Shown here: positions 7,785-16,995 of the stretch, one piece after another
How positions within the stretch are numbered: the first letter of the stretch is position 1
Layout: each line of letters begins with the position of its first letter
Made by a program: the position numbers and the translations under genes
NCBI GenBank assembly: GCA_023957775.1
Contig: JAMLGR010000018.1
Span: 24,426 to 88,425 of the forward strand
Direction: 5' to 3'
Length of the DNA stretch: 64,000 nucleotides
DNA from: Fimbriimonadaceae bacterium
GTDB taxonomy: Bacteria; Armatimonadota; Fimbriimonadia; Fimbriimonadales; Fimbriimonadaceae
The notes under the pieces: generated by a model
The model's database searches: none
What the model saw: only the letters and a program-made list of their open reading frames with translations
What the model was told of the DNA's origin: nothing

Positions 7785-8690
7785 ATGTCCGTTCAACCCA
7801 GTGAATTGATCAACCAACTTGCCCCCCTGCAGGAGGGCATCTGGCAGACGGTCTCCAAGACCGTCTCCGAAGCGGCGGGCCAAGAGATCCAGTTCGCCAG
7901 CCCCCTGTGCATGCAGGCGAACCCGCAGGAGTTGATCGCCGAGTTTAACGCGCCGGTGCTCGCCGTGCAGTTCGCGTTCGGCGGGATCCCCGAAAGCCAA
8001 CAGGTCGTCCTGCTCACGCAGGAGACTTTCGTGGCCTTCGCGTCGCTGGTCAAGCAGGAGCTGGTCGAGAGCGCGGACGAGAACCTCGTGGCGGACGTCC
8101 GTCCGGCGCTCGAGGCGCTCGTTCAGGGCCTCTGCCTGTCGATCGGAGAGAATCTGGGCGAACCCGTCGTCGCGACGGGCCTCACGTTCCGGTTCCAGAA
8201 CTTCGCCTTTCCGCAAAACATGCAGCGCGGCGAAGAGATCGCCCGAACGCAGATCGCGATGTCGGGCGAAGACCTCAACGGCACGGCGATCTGGCTGATG
8301 GACTTCGACTCCGTGGCCCACGCCTTGGCGGTGGAGTACAGCCCCGAGATTCCCGAGAGTCCGTTTTCTCAAGTTGCGGAGGCGCCCGCCGGCCCCGCGG
8401 TTCCGTTCATCCACGAGGAAACGGCGGGCATGGAGCTCGTGCGCGACATCCCGCTTGAAATCACCGTCGAGTTGGGGCGTGTGAAAATGCTGGTCAAAGA
8501 TGTCTTGGAGCTGGGCACGGGCTCGATCGTCGAGATCGACAAAGCGGCGGGCGAGCCGGTGGACGTCCTCGTCAACGGCCTGAAAGTCGCGCGTGGGGAA
8601 GTGGTCGTGATCGAGGACAACTTCGGCGTCCGAATCACCGAGGTCATCAACCCCAACGAGCGACTCGGCGCCCTCGGAGAGGTCGCCTAG
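7785..8690 (+). CDS. fliN: Flagellar motor switch protein, FliY-like long FliN
   Basis: Lowest C-ring component. The C-terminal 85 or so residues are a standard FliN/SpoA domain (IPLEITVELGRVKMLVKDVL, ELGTGSIVEIDKAAGEPVDV). About 200 additional N-terminal residues include FASLVKQELVESADENLVAD and TRTQIAMSG-like segments resembling the CheC/FliY module, making it 301 residues instead of the roughly 100-150 of enteric FliN. Whether the extra module dephosphorylates CheY-P as in Bacillus FliY cannot be settled by reading. Its stop directly abuts the fliO start. Confidence 0.88.
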   Translation: MSVQPSELINQLAPLQEGIWQTVSKTVSEAAGQEIQFASPLCMQANPQELIAEFNAPVLAVQFAFGGIPESQQVVLLTQETFVAFASLVKQELVESADENLVADVRPALEALVQGLCLSIGENLGEPVVATGLTFRFQNFAFPQNMQRGEEIARTQIAMSGEDLNGTAIWLMDFDSVAHALAVEYSPEIPESPFSQVAEAPAGPAVPFIHEETAGMELVRDIPLEITVELGRVKMLVKDVLELGTGSIVEIDKAAGEPVDVLVNGLKVARGEVVVIEDNFGVRITEVINPNERLGALGEVA

Positions 8691-9212
8691 ATGCGAACTC
8701 ATTCGTTCGCCGCACTGATGGTGTTGGCGACGTCCGCAGGGGCGCAAGACCTCGGCACAAAACCGGACCCGCTCACGTCCGCCGCGGCATCCTCGGGCGG
8801 TGGTCTCGGCCTCATGGCGTTGGTGCAGATGCTCATCGCCTTGGGCATCGTGCTCGCGGTCGTGAAGTGGGCTCTGCCCCGATTCGCCTCTTCGTTCAAC
8901 AAACGGCTGGCGCCGGGCGTGGGAAGCCCGATCAAGATCGAGGAGTCCGCGGCGTTTGCCGGCGGCAACCTCTACGTGGTTTCCGTCCGCGGCCGCGACC
9001 TGTTGCTCGCTTCGAGCCAGGCCGGCGTCTCGTGTCTGGCCGACTTGACGCCCGCCGAGACGCGGCCCGAGGCCCCTGCGTTCGGCGACCTTTTGGAGCG
9101 CGCCCAACGGACCCCTTCCCGGGCCGCGATCGCCGTCGACGAACCGACCCCCGAACCCGACCCCTCGGCGATCGCCGAGGCCCTGAGCCGCCTCGACCGC
9201 CTTGCCGGCTGA
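8691..9212 (+). CDS. fliO: Flagellar biosynthetic protein FliO
   Basis: A 173-residue protein with a short signal-like start (FAALMVLATSAGAQD), one transmembrane helix (LGLMALVQMLIALGIVLAVV) and the FliO cytoplasmic strand region (IKIEESAAFAGGNLYVVSV, RGRDLLLASS). FliO assists assembly of the FliP ring of the export gate. The family is weakly conserved, but position between fliN and fliP and this layout make the call secure. The ATG begins at the base after the fliN stop, implying coupled translation. Confidence 0.87.
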   Translation: MRTHSFAALMVLATSAGAQDLGTKPDPLTSAAASSGGGLGLMALVQMLIALGIVLAVVKWALPRFASSFNKRLAPGVGSPIKIEESAAFAGGNLYVVSVRGRDLLLASSQAGVSCLADLTPAETRPEAPAFGDLLERAQRTPSRAAIAVDEPTPEPDPSAIAEALSRLDRLAG

Positions 9213-9225
9213 CCCCGATCGACCT

Positions 9226-9987
9226 ATGCGTGCCCTCTTCCTTGCGCGAACGACCCTGGTGATTTTGCTGGTGCTGGGCGCCTGCGCGGCTTGGGCGCAG
9301 AGCGGGCTCCCGACGCCCCAGGTCTCGATCAACATGGGTGCCGGCGCGCCTGGAAAGGACGGCGACGTGAGTGCGTCGCTTCAGATCCTGGCGATGCTGA
9401 CGGTGCTCAGCCTCGCTCCCGCGATCCTGATCCTCACGACGGCTTTCACCCGCATCGTCATCATTTTCGGATTCCTGCGAAGCGCGATCGGCACCCCCAC
9501 GATCCCGCCGAACCAGGTCGTGATCGGCTTGAGCCTCTTCCTCACGTTCTTCGTCATGGCGCCCACCTACGACCAGGTGAACACGCAAGCCCTCCAGCCG
9601 TACCTGGCCAAGGAGATCCCGATGAACACCGCCATCGAGCGGGCGCAGGGTCCGGTGCGGGAGTTCATGCTCAAGAACACCTACGAGAAGGACTTGGGAC
9701 TGTTCCTTCGGCTCTCGAAACAGAGCCCCAAGACCCGGAACGACGTCTCGCTGGTGTCGCTGATTCCCGCCTTTGTGATCAGCGAACTCAAGACGGCCTT
9801 TCTCATCGGCTTCTATCTCTTCGTTCCGTTCCTGATCATCGACCTCATCGTCGCCAGCGGCCTGATGTCCATGGGCATGATGATGCTGCCGCCCACGGTC
9901 GTCTCGCTGCCGGCCAAGGTCTTGGTGTTCGTTCTGGCCGACGGGTGGAGCACGTTGGTGAGCGCCATCCTGGCGGGGTACCGATAA
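9226..9987 (+). CDS. fliP: Flagellar type III export gate protein FliP
   Basis: Core export-gate subunit, 253 residues, inner membrane. A cleavable signal peptide (RALFLARTTLVILLVLGACA) is followed by the conserved SLAPAILILTTAFTRIVIIF helix, GTPTIPPNQVVIGL, and the C-terminal helices with SELKTAFLIGFYLFVPFLII. ATG 9226 was chosen over an upstream in-frame start at 9202 because the signal peptide starts there. It is followed one base later by fliQ. Confidence 0.96.
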   Translation: MRALFLARTTLVILLVLGACAAWAQSGLPTPQVSINMGAGAPGKDGDVSASLQILAMLTVLSLAPAILILTTAFTRIVIIFGFLRSAIGTPTIPPNQVVIGLSLFLTFFVMAPTYDQVNTQALQPYLAKEIPMNTAIERAQGPVREFMLKNTYEKDLGLFLRLSKQSPKTRNDVSLVSLIPAFVISELKTAFLIGFYLFVPFLIIDLIVASGLMSMGMMMLPPTVVSLPAKVLVFVLADGWSTLVSAILAGYR

Positions 9988-9988
9988 G

Positions 9989-10258
9989 ATGGACGAGTCC
10001 GCCGTTCTCGAATTCGCCCGGCAAGGCATCGTGACCGCGCTGATGGTCTCGCTGCCCGTGTTGGCGGTCGCTCTGTTTCTCGGGGTCATGGTGAGCGTGT
10101 TTCAAGCCATCACCCAGGTCCAAGAGGCGACGCTCACGTTTGTACCGAAGATGTTCGGGGTTGCGCTCGTGGGGGCGCTCATGGGCAGTTGGATGCTCAA
10201 CACGCTGGTCTCCTTCCTGATGATCGCGTTCGAGCACGTGGCGCGGGCGGGGAGGTAG
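9989..10258 (+). CDS. fliQ: Flagellar export gate protein FliQ
   Basis: An 89-residue protein with two transmembrane helices and the family signature QAITQVQEATLTFVPKMFGV. It forms part of the FliPQR helical export gate. Length and position are typical: two-base gap to fliR, one-base gap from fliP. Confidence 0.95.
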   Translation: MDESAVLEFARQGIVTALMVSLPVLAVALFLGVMVSVFQAITQVQEATLTFVPKMFGVALVGALMGSWMLNTLVSFLMIAFEHVARAGR

Positions 10259-10261
10259 CGG

Positions 10262-11032
10262 ATGCGGTTCGACGAGCCGATGCTGTTCGCATTCCTGCTC
10301 GTCTTCGTGCGCTGTTCGGCGATGCTGGTCACGTCGCCCGTGTTCGGGGCGCAGAACACCCCGCTTCCGGTGCGCATTCTCACGACCCTCTCCATTTCGG
10401 GGGCGATGACGCTCGCGCTCAAGCCCAACGGCATCGAGCCGCCCGGCGACTTGTACCTCCTGGCCGCCGCGGTGACGCACGAGGCGTTCGCGGGGGTCGT
10501 GATCGGCATGTTCCTCCAACTCGTGCTTCAGGCGGCGTTGATGGCGGGCGCCCTTCTTGACCTTCAGGCGGGGTTGGGCATGAGCCAGACCCTGAACCCG
10601 GTGTCGGGAGTCTCCGCGACGGTGCTTTCGCAATACAAGTTCATGCTGGCGGTCGTGGTGTTCCTTGCTGTGAACGGCCACCACGTGATGCTCCAGGCGT
10701 TCGCCGACAGCTACAAGGCCCTGCCGTCGGCGGGCACGCAGGGCCTCCAAATCCTGCAGGACCACCTGCTGCTCGCGATCGGTCGCATGAGCTTGGTGGC
10801 GCTCCAGATCGCGGCGCCCGTGATGGCGGTGGGCATGGTGGTCGACGCCTCGCTGGGCGTCGTCAACAAGGCCGTTCCGCAGATGCAGGCGTTCCTGGTC
10901 GGTCTCCCGGCGAAGATCCTGATGGGACTCGTCGCGATGAGCCTGACGCTTCCCGCCCTCGCCTCGGCGGTGCAGACGGGCGTCGATTCCGCGGCCGAAT
11001 CGATCTACGCCACGTTCCAGGTGCGGAGGTAG
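10262..11032 (+). CDS. fliR: Flagellar export gate protein FliR
   Basis: A 256-residue integral membrane protein with six predicted helices and the typical ALMAGALLDLQAGLGMSQTL and VDASLGVVNKAVPQMQAFLV segments. It caps the FliPQR gate and contacts FlhB, which is encoded directly downstream with a three-base gap. It begins with MRFDEPMLFAFLLVFVRCSA, a normal FliR start. Confidence 0.95.
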   Translation: MRFDEPMLFAFLLVFVRCSAMLVTSPVFGAQNTPLPVRILTTLSISGAMTLALKPNGIEPPGDLYLLAAAVTHEAFAGVVIGMFLQLVLQAALMAGALLDLQAGLGMSQTLNPVSGVSATVLSQYKFMLAVVVFLAVNGHHVMLQAFADSYKALPSAGTQGLQILQDHLLLAIGRMSLVALQIAAPVMAVGMVVDASLGVVNKAVPQMQAFLVGLPAKILMGLVAMSLTLPALASAVQTGVDSAAESIYATFQVRR

Positions 11033-11035
11033 GCC

Positions 11036-12109
11036 ATGGCGGAGCAGGCCAGCGCCCAGGAAAGGACCGAAGAAGCCACACCCAGGCGGCGTCAAGAAGC
11101 GCGCCGCAAGGGCACGGTCGCCCGTTCCGCAGACCTGTCCGGGGCGATCGTCCTCGTGCTGTTGATGTTCGTGATGCCCGCGGCCATGGGGAACCTGGGG
11201 TTGGGCTTCATGCGCGGGTTTGCCATCGCCATGGCGACGCTTCCGGCGACGATGGACCACCCGACCCTGACCGCCTTCGCGTGGCGCTCTCTCGAACCGC
11301 CCTTGATGGGTCTGCTCCCGATCGTATTCACCGCGATGGTCGCCGGACTCGCCGCCAACTTCGCCCAGGTCGGGTTCGTGCTCTCCACCGAGTCGCTCTC
11401 GCCCCGCCTCGACAAGTTGAACCCGATGCAGGGGTTCAAGCGGCTGTTCTCCATGGCGGCGACGGTCGAGGGCCTCAAAGCGGCCGCGAAGAGCTTCCTT
11501 TTCGGTCTGTTGGCTTGGACGACCGTGCAGGCGCACTGGAACGAGCTGGTCAACCTCTCCTGGACGACCACGGGGGGAGCGATGGCGGCGATCGGGGGCC
11601 TGCTGCACGCCATCTTCCTCAAAGTCGCGATCGCGTGGCTGATTCTCGCGGCGCTCGATTATTTCTACCAACGCAAGCGCACGCAAAAGCAGTTGATGAT
11701 GACCAAGGACGAGGTTCGGCGCGAGATGAAGGAGAGCGAGACCTCCCCGGAACTGAAGCAGGCCCAGGCCCTGCGCCGAAGGCGTCTCTCCAAGGGAAGA
11801 ATGATGGACGCGGTTCGCAACGCCGACGTCATCGTGACGAACCCGACGCACTACTCGGTCGCGCTCAAGTACGAGGCGGGGAAGATGCACGCCCCTATGG
11901 TCGTCGCCAAGGGTGCGGACTACATCGCTCTGAAGATTCGGGAGGTGGCCGCGGAGCACCGGGTACCGGTGATTCCCGAGCCTCCCCTGGCTCGGGCGTT
12001 GTTCCGGCAGTGCGAGGCCGGCGACTTCGTGCCACCGGAGCTCTTCCAAGCCGTCGCCGAGATTCTCGCCCACGTGTACCGCACGATCCACGGCTTGGCC
12101 GAGGAGTAG
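11036..12109 (+). CDS. flhB: Flagellar export switch protein FlhB
   Basis: A 357-residue protein with four transmembrane helices and a cytoplasmic autocleaving domain. The cleavage site NPTH is present in VTNPTHYSVALKYE, and the N-terminal EKTEEATPRR-like segment reads ERTEEATPRRRQEARRKG. FlhB changes export specificity from rod/hook to filament subunits. It ends the flagellar run in this window; flhA and flhF, which often follow, are absent and an OsmC gene follows instead. Confidence 0.96.
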   Translation: MAEQASAQERTEEATPRRRQEARRKGTVARSADLSGAIVLVLLMFVMPAAMGNLGLGFMRGFAIAMATLPATMDHPTLTAFAWRSLEPPLMGLLPIVFTAMVAGLAANFAQVGFVLSTESLSPRLDKLNPMQGFKRLFSMAATVEGLKAAAKSFLFGLLAWTTVQAHWNELVNLSWTTTGGAMAAIGGLLHAIFLKVAIAWLILAALDYFYQRKRTQKQLMMTKDEVRREMKESETSPELKQAQALRRRRLSKGRMMDAVRNADVIVTNPTHYSVALKYEAGKMHAPMVVAKGADYIALKIREVAAEHRVPVIPEPPLARALFRQCEAGDFVPPELFQAVAEILAHVYRTIHGLAEE

Positions 12110-12128
12110 TTCCCGTTCGCGGCCCCGG

Positions 12129-12134
12129 TAGAAT
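12129..12134 (+). promoter_or_regulatory. -10 box TAGAAT, leaderless-type
   Basis: TAGAAT ends seven bases before the OsmC ATG at 12142, the right distance for transcription to start at or next to the start codon. It would let the osmC-tpiA group be transcribed separately from the flagellar genes. Confidence 0.5.
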
Positions 12135-12141
12135 AACGGCC

Positions 12142-12600
12142 ATGGCGACGGTGCACGAGTATGCGGTGAAGGTGGAGTGGTCGGGCGGAAGAATGGGTTG
12201 CGGCACGGTAGGTGCCGAGCGCATCTCCTCGCCGCTGCCGTTGGCCGTGCCGCCCGAGTTTCAGGGAGCAGGAAACGGGACGAACCCCGAAGAGATGCTC
12301 GCCTGCGCGATCTGCGCCTGCTACGCGATCACCTTCGGCATCATCGCGGAGAATCGGAAGCTTCCCGTGGCGTCGTTCCGCACGGAAGCCACCGGCGAGG
12401 TCGAGCAGAACGGCCCGCAGTTCAAGTACCGTTCGGTCACAATCCGACCCACGATCGTTCTCTCGGCGGATGCCACAGACGAGCAGGTGGCGCTCACCGA
12501 GGAGATGGCGCACAAAGCCGACGCCTACTGCATCATCACCAACGCGGTGCGAGGAAATGTCGCCATCGAGGTCGAACCGACGATACGTAGAGGTCCATAA
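12142..12600 (+). CDS. OsmC/Ohr family peroxiredoxin-like protein
   Basis: A 152-residue OsmC-fold protein. The first conserved cysteine is in the central helix NPEEMLACAICACYAITF (most likely C60), and the second is C130 in HKADAYCIITNAV, the positions of the peroxidatic and resolving cysteines in OsmC and Ohr. These enzymes reduce organic hydroperoxides in the cytoplasm with thiol donors. Extra cysteines at 55 and 58 are unusual. The stop directly abuts the tpiA ATG, so the two are probably co-translated. Confidence 0.82.
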   Translation: MATVHEYAVKVEWSGGRMGCGTVGAERISSPLPLAVPPEFQGAGNGTNPEEMLACAICACYAITFGIIAENRKLPVASFRTEATGEVEQNGPQFKYRSVTIRPTIVLSADATDEQVALTEEMAHKADAYCIITNAVRGNVAIEVEPTIRRGP

Positions 12601-13392
12601 ATGCGCACGAAGCTGGTCGTTGGCAACTGGAAGATGAACTTCACCGGTGCGGAAGCGACCGCCGTGGTGAAATCCTTCATCCGACACGTCGATGCGAAGA
12701 GCAACGTGGACGTGGTGATCTGCCCCTCGTTCGTGTCCCTTTGCAAGGTGCGCGAACTCGTGCGGGACACGCATGTGAAGCTGGGTGCCCAGGACGTGTT
12801 CTGGAAGCAGTCCGGGGCCTACACGGGCCAAGTCAGCGCGGCGATGCTCTACGACAGCGGGGCGGCGTTCTGCATCGTGGGGCACAGCGAGACGCGCGGC
12901 CGCTTTGGGAAGTCCGAGATCGAGCCGGGCATGGACGGTTACTTCTCGGAGTCGGACGCTTCGGTGAACCTCAAGATCCAGGCGTTGCTGTACCAGTCGA
13001 TCAACCCGATACTCTGCGTGGGCGAGACGCTCGCCGAGCGTACGGCCGGCCAGACCGAGGCCGTGATCCGCAAGCAGCTTGAAGGGGCCATTCGCGGCGT
13101 CGAGCCCGCGGAGCTCTACTTCTTCGTGGTGGCTTACGAGCCCGTTTGGGCAATCGGCACCGGCGAGGTGTGCGACGCCGAAGAGGCCAACCGCGTGGCG
13201 AAGTTCATCCGGACCACGCTGGCCGAGCTGCTGAATCCCGAGGTGGTGGAGGAGATTCGAGTCCTGTACGGGGGAAGCGTGAAGGCGTCCAACTGCGAAG
13301 AGATCTTCGCGCAGCCCGAGATCGACGGCGGACTGGTCGGCGGCGCGAGCCTGGATCCCAAAGAGTTCAGCCGCATCGTCATGAGCGCATGA
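12601..13392 (+). CDS. tpiA: Triosephosphate isomerase
   Basis: Glycolytic enzyme interconverting dihydroxyacetone phosphate and glyceraldehyde 3-phosphate, 263 residues. All active-site motifs are present: Lys in GNWKMN, His in IVGHSETRGRFG, Glu in AYEPVWAIGTGEV, and the phosphate-binding LYGGSVKASN and LVGGASL. It starts at the base after the OsmC stop and its own stop overlaps the next ATG in an ATGA junction, giving a three-gene unit. Confidence 0.98.
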   Translation: MRTKLVVGNWKMNFTGAEATAVVKSFIRHVDAKSNVDVVICPSFVSLCKVRELVRDTHVKLGAQDVFWKQSGAYTGQVSAAMLYDSGAAFCIVGHSETRGRFGKSEIEPGMDGYFSESDASVNLKIQALLYQSINPILCVGETLAERTAGQTEAVIRKQLEGAIRGVEPAELYFFVVAYEPVWAIGTGEVCDAEEANRVAKFIRTTLAELLNPEVVEEIRVLYGGSVKASNCEEIFAQPEIDGGLVGGASLDPKEFSRIVMSA

Positions 13393-13922
13393 ACGGCAAG
13401 ACCGCCTCCTCGACCCGGGTCGAGACGTCCGAGGTGATGACGCCGAACCACGCGAACTTCCTCGGCAAGGTCTTCGGCGGTTCCATCCTCTCGATCCTCG
13501 ACCTGGTCGCCTACGCCACGGCGTCGCGTTTTGCCGGCACGATCTGCGTCACCGCGAGTTTCGACCGGGTGGATTTCATCGAGCCCATCGAGGTGGGCGA
13601 GCTGGTCACGTGCGTGGGAACGGTGAGCTACGTGGGGCGCACGAGTGTCGAGGTCACGATCGAGGTGTTCGCCGAGCGTGTGTTCGAAGGGGTGCGCCGC
13701 CACACCAACACGGCGAGGGTCACGATGGTGGCGCTCAAGGACGGCAAACCCACTCCGGTTCCGAGGTTGGTGTGTGAGACTCGGGATGAGAAGATCCGCT
13801 ACCTCGAGGGCCGTGCTCGGCGCGAAATGCGCGCGCTGCACCAGGAGGTCGACGCCAAGGCCGTGGCGTCCTTCGAGGCGATGAGCGATGCCGAACTGGA
13901 CCAGGCGATCGTTGATCGTTGA
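13389..13922 (+). CDS. Acyl-CoA thioesterase, hotdog fold (YciA/BACH type)
   Basis: A 177-residue single hotdog-domain protein. The conserved PNHANFLGKVFGGSILSILD segment and FDRVDFIEPIEVGELVTCVG match the YciA and brain acyl-CoA hydrolase family, which hydrolyses acyl-CoA thioesters in the cytoplasm. It is translationally coupled to tpiA by ATGA overlap. The last five residues (AIVDR) and the stop lie within a TGATCGT heptad repeat, so the natural C-terminus may have been replaced. The exact acyl substrate cannot be inferred. Confidence 0.85.
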   Translation: MNGKTASSTRVETSEVMTPNHANFLGKVFGGSILSILDLVAYATASRFAGTICVTASFDRVDFIEPIEVGELVTCVGTVSYVGRTSVEVTIEVFAERVFEGVRRHTNTARVTMVALKDGKPTPVPRLVCETRDEKIRYLEGRARREMRALHQEVDAKAVASFEAMSDAELDQAIVDR

Positions 13923-13940
13923 TCGTTGGTCGTTTATCGT
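13907..13940 (+). repeat. 7-bp tandem repeat, TGATCGT (ACGATCA family)
   Basis: Copies ATCGTTG, ATCGTTG, ATCGTTG, GTCGTTT, ATCG run between the convergent thioesterase and the minus-strand gene ending at 13963, covering the thioesterase stop codon. It is the reverse complement of the element at 4689. Confidence 0.8.
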
Positions 13941-13962
13941 GGTGCGTGGTGCCCAATACCTC

Positions 13963-14529
13963 CTACGATTCGTTCGGGTTCGGCACCAACCGCACGTCCC
14001 CTAGGAACTTTTTGAACTCGCCCAGCAGTTCGTCATAGCGGTCGAGGTAGGGCTCGCTCACGGCGAGGCTGACCATCACGGTGGTGTTGCCGCGCACGGT
14101 GAAGGCCGTGACCACGATCTTGTCCCCGCGCGTGCGGCGAATGGCCGAGAAGCGCAGCTCCTTCGACTGCATGTCCGGCAACCGCTCGGCCTTCCAATCG
14201 GGCTGGTTCTCTGCGGTGGTCGCCATGTAGTACTTGGCCAGGCCGTCCTCGTTCAGGTCCGGCGTGGGATTGATGTCCGAAACGATCCGGTTGCTCGCGC
14301 CCCGGATTTGGGACCGGGTCTCCTTATGTTCGAAGAGGAACTGGGTGAAGGGCGCGTGGGGCACGGCCACCCAGTTCGCCGGCCTCGGAAAGAGAATCTC
14401 GTAGTTCGAGGTGTCGGCAAAGGCGTGCGGCATGGTCTTGCGCAACACCAGGTACGCGCCGGCGATAACGAAGAGCGGCAACAAGGTGACGAAGACGTAG
14501 AACGCCTTCCGGCTGCGGCGGGGCTCCAT
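13963..14529 (-). CDS. Membrane-anchored protein of unknown function
   Basis: A 188-residue protein: a short basic start (MEPRRSRKAF), one transmembrane helix (YVFVTLLPLFVIAGAYLVL), and an extracytoplasmic domain of about 150 residues with no motif I recognise. The predicted exported part contains YEILFPRPANWVAVPHAPF and a VRGNTTVMVSLAVSEPYLD segment, reminiscent of lipoprotein-type beta sandwiches that read fitted errors or protein surfaces. It lies downstream of atpG on the same strand, where atpD would usually be. ATG 14529 was chosen over a TTG at 14547; TAAGAT lies five bases upstream. Confidence 0.6.
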   Translation of the reverse strand: MEPRRSRKAFYVFVTLLPLFVIAGAYLVLRKTMPHAFADTSNYEILFPRPANWVAVPHAPFTQFLFEHKETRSQIRGASNRIVSDINPTPDLNEDGLAKYYMATTAENQPDWKAERLPDMQSKELRFSAIRRTRGDKIVVTAFTVRGNTTVMVSLAVSEPYLDRYDELLGEFKKFLGDVRLVPNPNES

Positions 14530-14556
14530 AGCCCATCTTAACCCCAATCGGGCCGA

Positions 14557-15423
14557 TTAGTTCTTCAACGCTTCGGCGCCGCTGACGACTTCGAGGATCT
14601 GCGTCGTGATGATCGATTGCCGCTCGCGGTTGGCCTTGAGCGTCAGCGTGTTGATCATCTTGCCGGCGTTGTCGGTCGCGCTGGTCATCGCGGACATGCG
14701 CGCGCCGTGTTCGGAGGCGGTCGCCTCGAGCATCGCCTGCCAGATCAGCCCCAGGAAGTACCGGGGAAGCAGCGTGTCGAGCAGTTGGGCGGGGCCAGGC
14801 TCGAAGAGGAACGACGTGTTGCCCGAGCGGGTTTCGCCGTCCTCCGATTGGGGCGTTTCGATGGGCAGAAGCTGCACGATTTGCGGCACCTGCCGGATCG
14901 GCGAGTAGAACTTGCTGTAGCAGATGAACACCGCGTCCACCTCGCCGGACTCGTACATCTCGCGCGCCTTGCGGGAGACTTCGATCGCATCCTCGAGGCG
15001 GGCTCCGGCGCTGGGAACGGTCACGCTGTGCGCGACTTCGTAGCCGCGCTTGCCGAGGAACACCATGCCCTTTTTGCCGACCGTGATCAGCTTGGCCTTG
15101 GCGGGTTGGGCCTTGAGGTAGTCCCACGCGCTGCGGATCAGGTTTGTGTTGTAGGAGCCGGCCAAGCCGCGTTCGGCGGTGATGAGGATCAGCCCGAACT
15201 TCTCGACGGGCCGTTTCTCCATCAGGGGGTGCGACGGCAGTTCGCCAGCGCTCGACATCGAGAGCATCAGCTCGCGCAGCTTCTCGCTGTACGGCCGCGC
15301 CTCGAGCACCCGATCCGTCGCCTTGCGCAGGCGCGCGGCGGCCACGAGCTTCATCGCACGCGTGATCTGCTGGATGTTGCGCGCGGTGCGGATGCGCTGA
15401 CGGATTTGCTTGAGCGTCGCCAT
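14557..15423 (-). CDS. atpG: ATP synthase F1 gamma subunit
   Basis: Central rotor shaft of F1, 288 residues. The N-terminal helix TARNIQQITRAMKLVAAARL and the C-terminal helix region (SEHGARMSAMTSATDNAGKM) that insert into the alpha3-beta3 barrel are both present. It is the last recognisable atp gene of the run. The beta (atpD) and epsilon (atpC) genes that normally follow are not here. Confidence 0.97.
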   Translation of the reverse strand: MATLKQIRQRIRTARNIQQITRAMKLVAAARLRKATDRVLEARPYSEKLRELMLSMSSAGELPSHPLMEKRPVEKFGLILITAERGLAGSYNTNLIRSAWDYLKAQPAKAKLITVGKKGMVFLGKRGYEVAHSVTVPSAGARLEDAIEVSRKAREMYESGEVDAVFICYSKFYSPIRQVPQIVQLLPIETPQSEDGETRSGNTSFLFEPGPAQLLDTLLPRYFLGLIWQAMLEATASEHGARMSAMTSATDNAGKMINTLTLKANRERQSIITTQILEVVSGAEALKN

Positions 15424-15441
15424 TCCTTGCCGGTGTCTTCC

Positions 15442-16974
15442 TTAGGCTTGCGCCTTGAACTTCTCCAGGTATTCGGCGTTCGCCTTCTTGATCGACTCTT
15501 CGGCCTCTTTGGTGAACTCCTTGCTGGTGCGGATGCCCTCGATGGCGTCGGGGTAGTGCTCCTTGACGTGCTCGAGGAGTCCTGCGGCGAACGGGGCGAC
15601 CTGCTCGGAACTCAGCTCGTCCAGGACGCCGGACGTGCCCGCGTAGATGATGACGACCTGATCGACGACGTTGTAGGGCGTGGCGAGGTCCTGCTTGAGC
15701 AGCTCGGTGAGTCGCTGGCCCCGGATGAGCTGCATCTGCGTGGCCTTGTCGAGGTCGCTCGCGAACTGGCTGAACGCCTGGACCTCGCGGAACTGCGCCA
15801 TCTCAAGCTTGAGCCGGCCCGCGACGGACTTCATCGCCTTGATCTGGGCGTTGCCGCCCACGCGGCTGACCGAGATGCCGACGTTGATCGCGGGGCGGAC
15901 GCCGGCGAAGAACAGGTCGGGCTCGAGGTAGATCTGCCCGTCCGTGATTGAAATCACGTTCGTGGGAATGTAGGCGGACACGTCGCCGGCCTGCGTTTCG
16001 ATGATGGGAAGCGCGGTCAGCGAGCCGCCGCCATTCTCATCGGAGAGCTTCGCCGCGCGCTCGAGCAGGCGGCTGTGCAGGTAGAAGACGTCGCCGGGAT
16101 ACGCTTCGCGGCCCGGCGGGCGGCGGAGCAGGAGCGACAGCGCGCGGTAGGCCTGCGCGTGCTTGGAAAGATCGTCGTAGACGACCAAGGCGTGCTGTCC
16201 GTTGTTGCGGAAGAACTCGCCGATCGACGCGCCGGCGAACGGCGCGAGGTACTGCATCGCGTTGGGGTCGGACGCGCTCGCGACGACGACCGTGGTGTAT
16301 TCGAGGGCGCCATGCTCGCGCAGCGTTTCCACGACGCGGGCCACGTTGGACATCTTCTGGCCGATCGCGACGTAGATGCAGAACACGGGGCTGCCGCCCG
16401 GCTCGTGGGTGTGCTTCTGGTTGAGGATCGTGTCCACGCAGATCGCGGTCTTGCCGGTCTGGCGGTCGCCGATGACCAGCTCGCGCTGGCCGCGGCCGAT
16501 GGGGATCATCGCGTCGATGGCCTTGATGCCGGTCTGCAGGGGCTCCTTCACGGGCTGGCGGTCCACGACGCCCGGCGCGTTCACCTCGATGCGGGAGAAC
16601 TGTTCGGAGGCGATGGTGCCGAGACCGTCGAGGGGCTGGCCGAGGGCATTGACGACGCGGCCGAGGATGGCGTTGCCGACCGGAAGCTCGATGATGCGGC
16701 CGGTCTCCTTGACCGGATCGCCCTCTTTGATCAGCGTGTCGTCGCCCATCAGCACGGCGCCGATGCTGTCCTCTTCGAGGTTGAGCGCGAGGCCCATCAC
16801 GCCGCCGGGAAACTCGAGGAGTTCGCCCATCTGGCAGTCGGGAAGACCGTAGATGCGGGCGATGCCGTCGCCAACCTGGAGCACGGTGCCGACGTGCTCG
16901 ACGTCCACCTTGCGCTCGAACTTCTGAAGCTCCTGCTCCAGTATCGATGTGATCTCTTCGGGTCGAATGGCCAT
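15442..16974 (-). CDS. atpA: ATP synthase F1 alpha subunit
   Basis: Non-catalytic nucleotide-binding subunit, 510 residues, normal length. The Walker A motif is [16 protein letters not shown], and the conserved [16 protein letters not shown] and [11 protein letters not shown] region is intact. It sits between atpH and atpG in the standard order. It joins the absent-from-window beta subunit to form the alpha3-beta3 headpiece. Confidence 0.98.
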   Translation of the reverse strand: MAIRPEEITSILEQELQKFERKVDVEHVGTVLQVGDGIARIYGLPDCQMGELLEFPGGVMGLALNLEEDSIGAVLMGDDTLIKEGDPVKETGRIIELPVGNAILGRVVNALGQPLDGLGTIASEQFSRIEVNAPGVVDRQPVKEPLQTGIKAIDAMIPIGRGQRELVIGDRQTGKTAICVDTILNQKHTHEPGGSPVFCIYVAIGQKMSNVARVVETLREHGALEYTTVVVASASDPNAMQYLAPFAGASIGEFFRNNGQHALVVYDDLSKHAQAYRALSLLLRRPPGREAYPGDVFYLHSRLLERAAKLSDENGGGSLTALPIIETQAGDVSAYIPTNVISITDGQIYLEPDLFFAGVRPAINVGISVSRVGGNAQIKAMKSVAGRLKLEMAQFREVQAFSQFASDLDKATQMQLIRGQRLTELLKQDLATPYNVVDQVVIIYAGTSGVLDELSSEQVAPFAAGLLEHVKEHYPDAIEGIRTSKEFTKEAEESIKKANAEYLEKFKAQA

Positions 16975-16995
16975 GGGTTTCTCTTGTGGGGAGCG

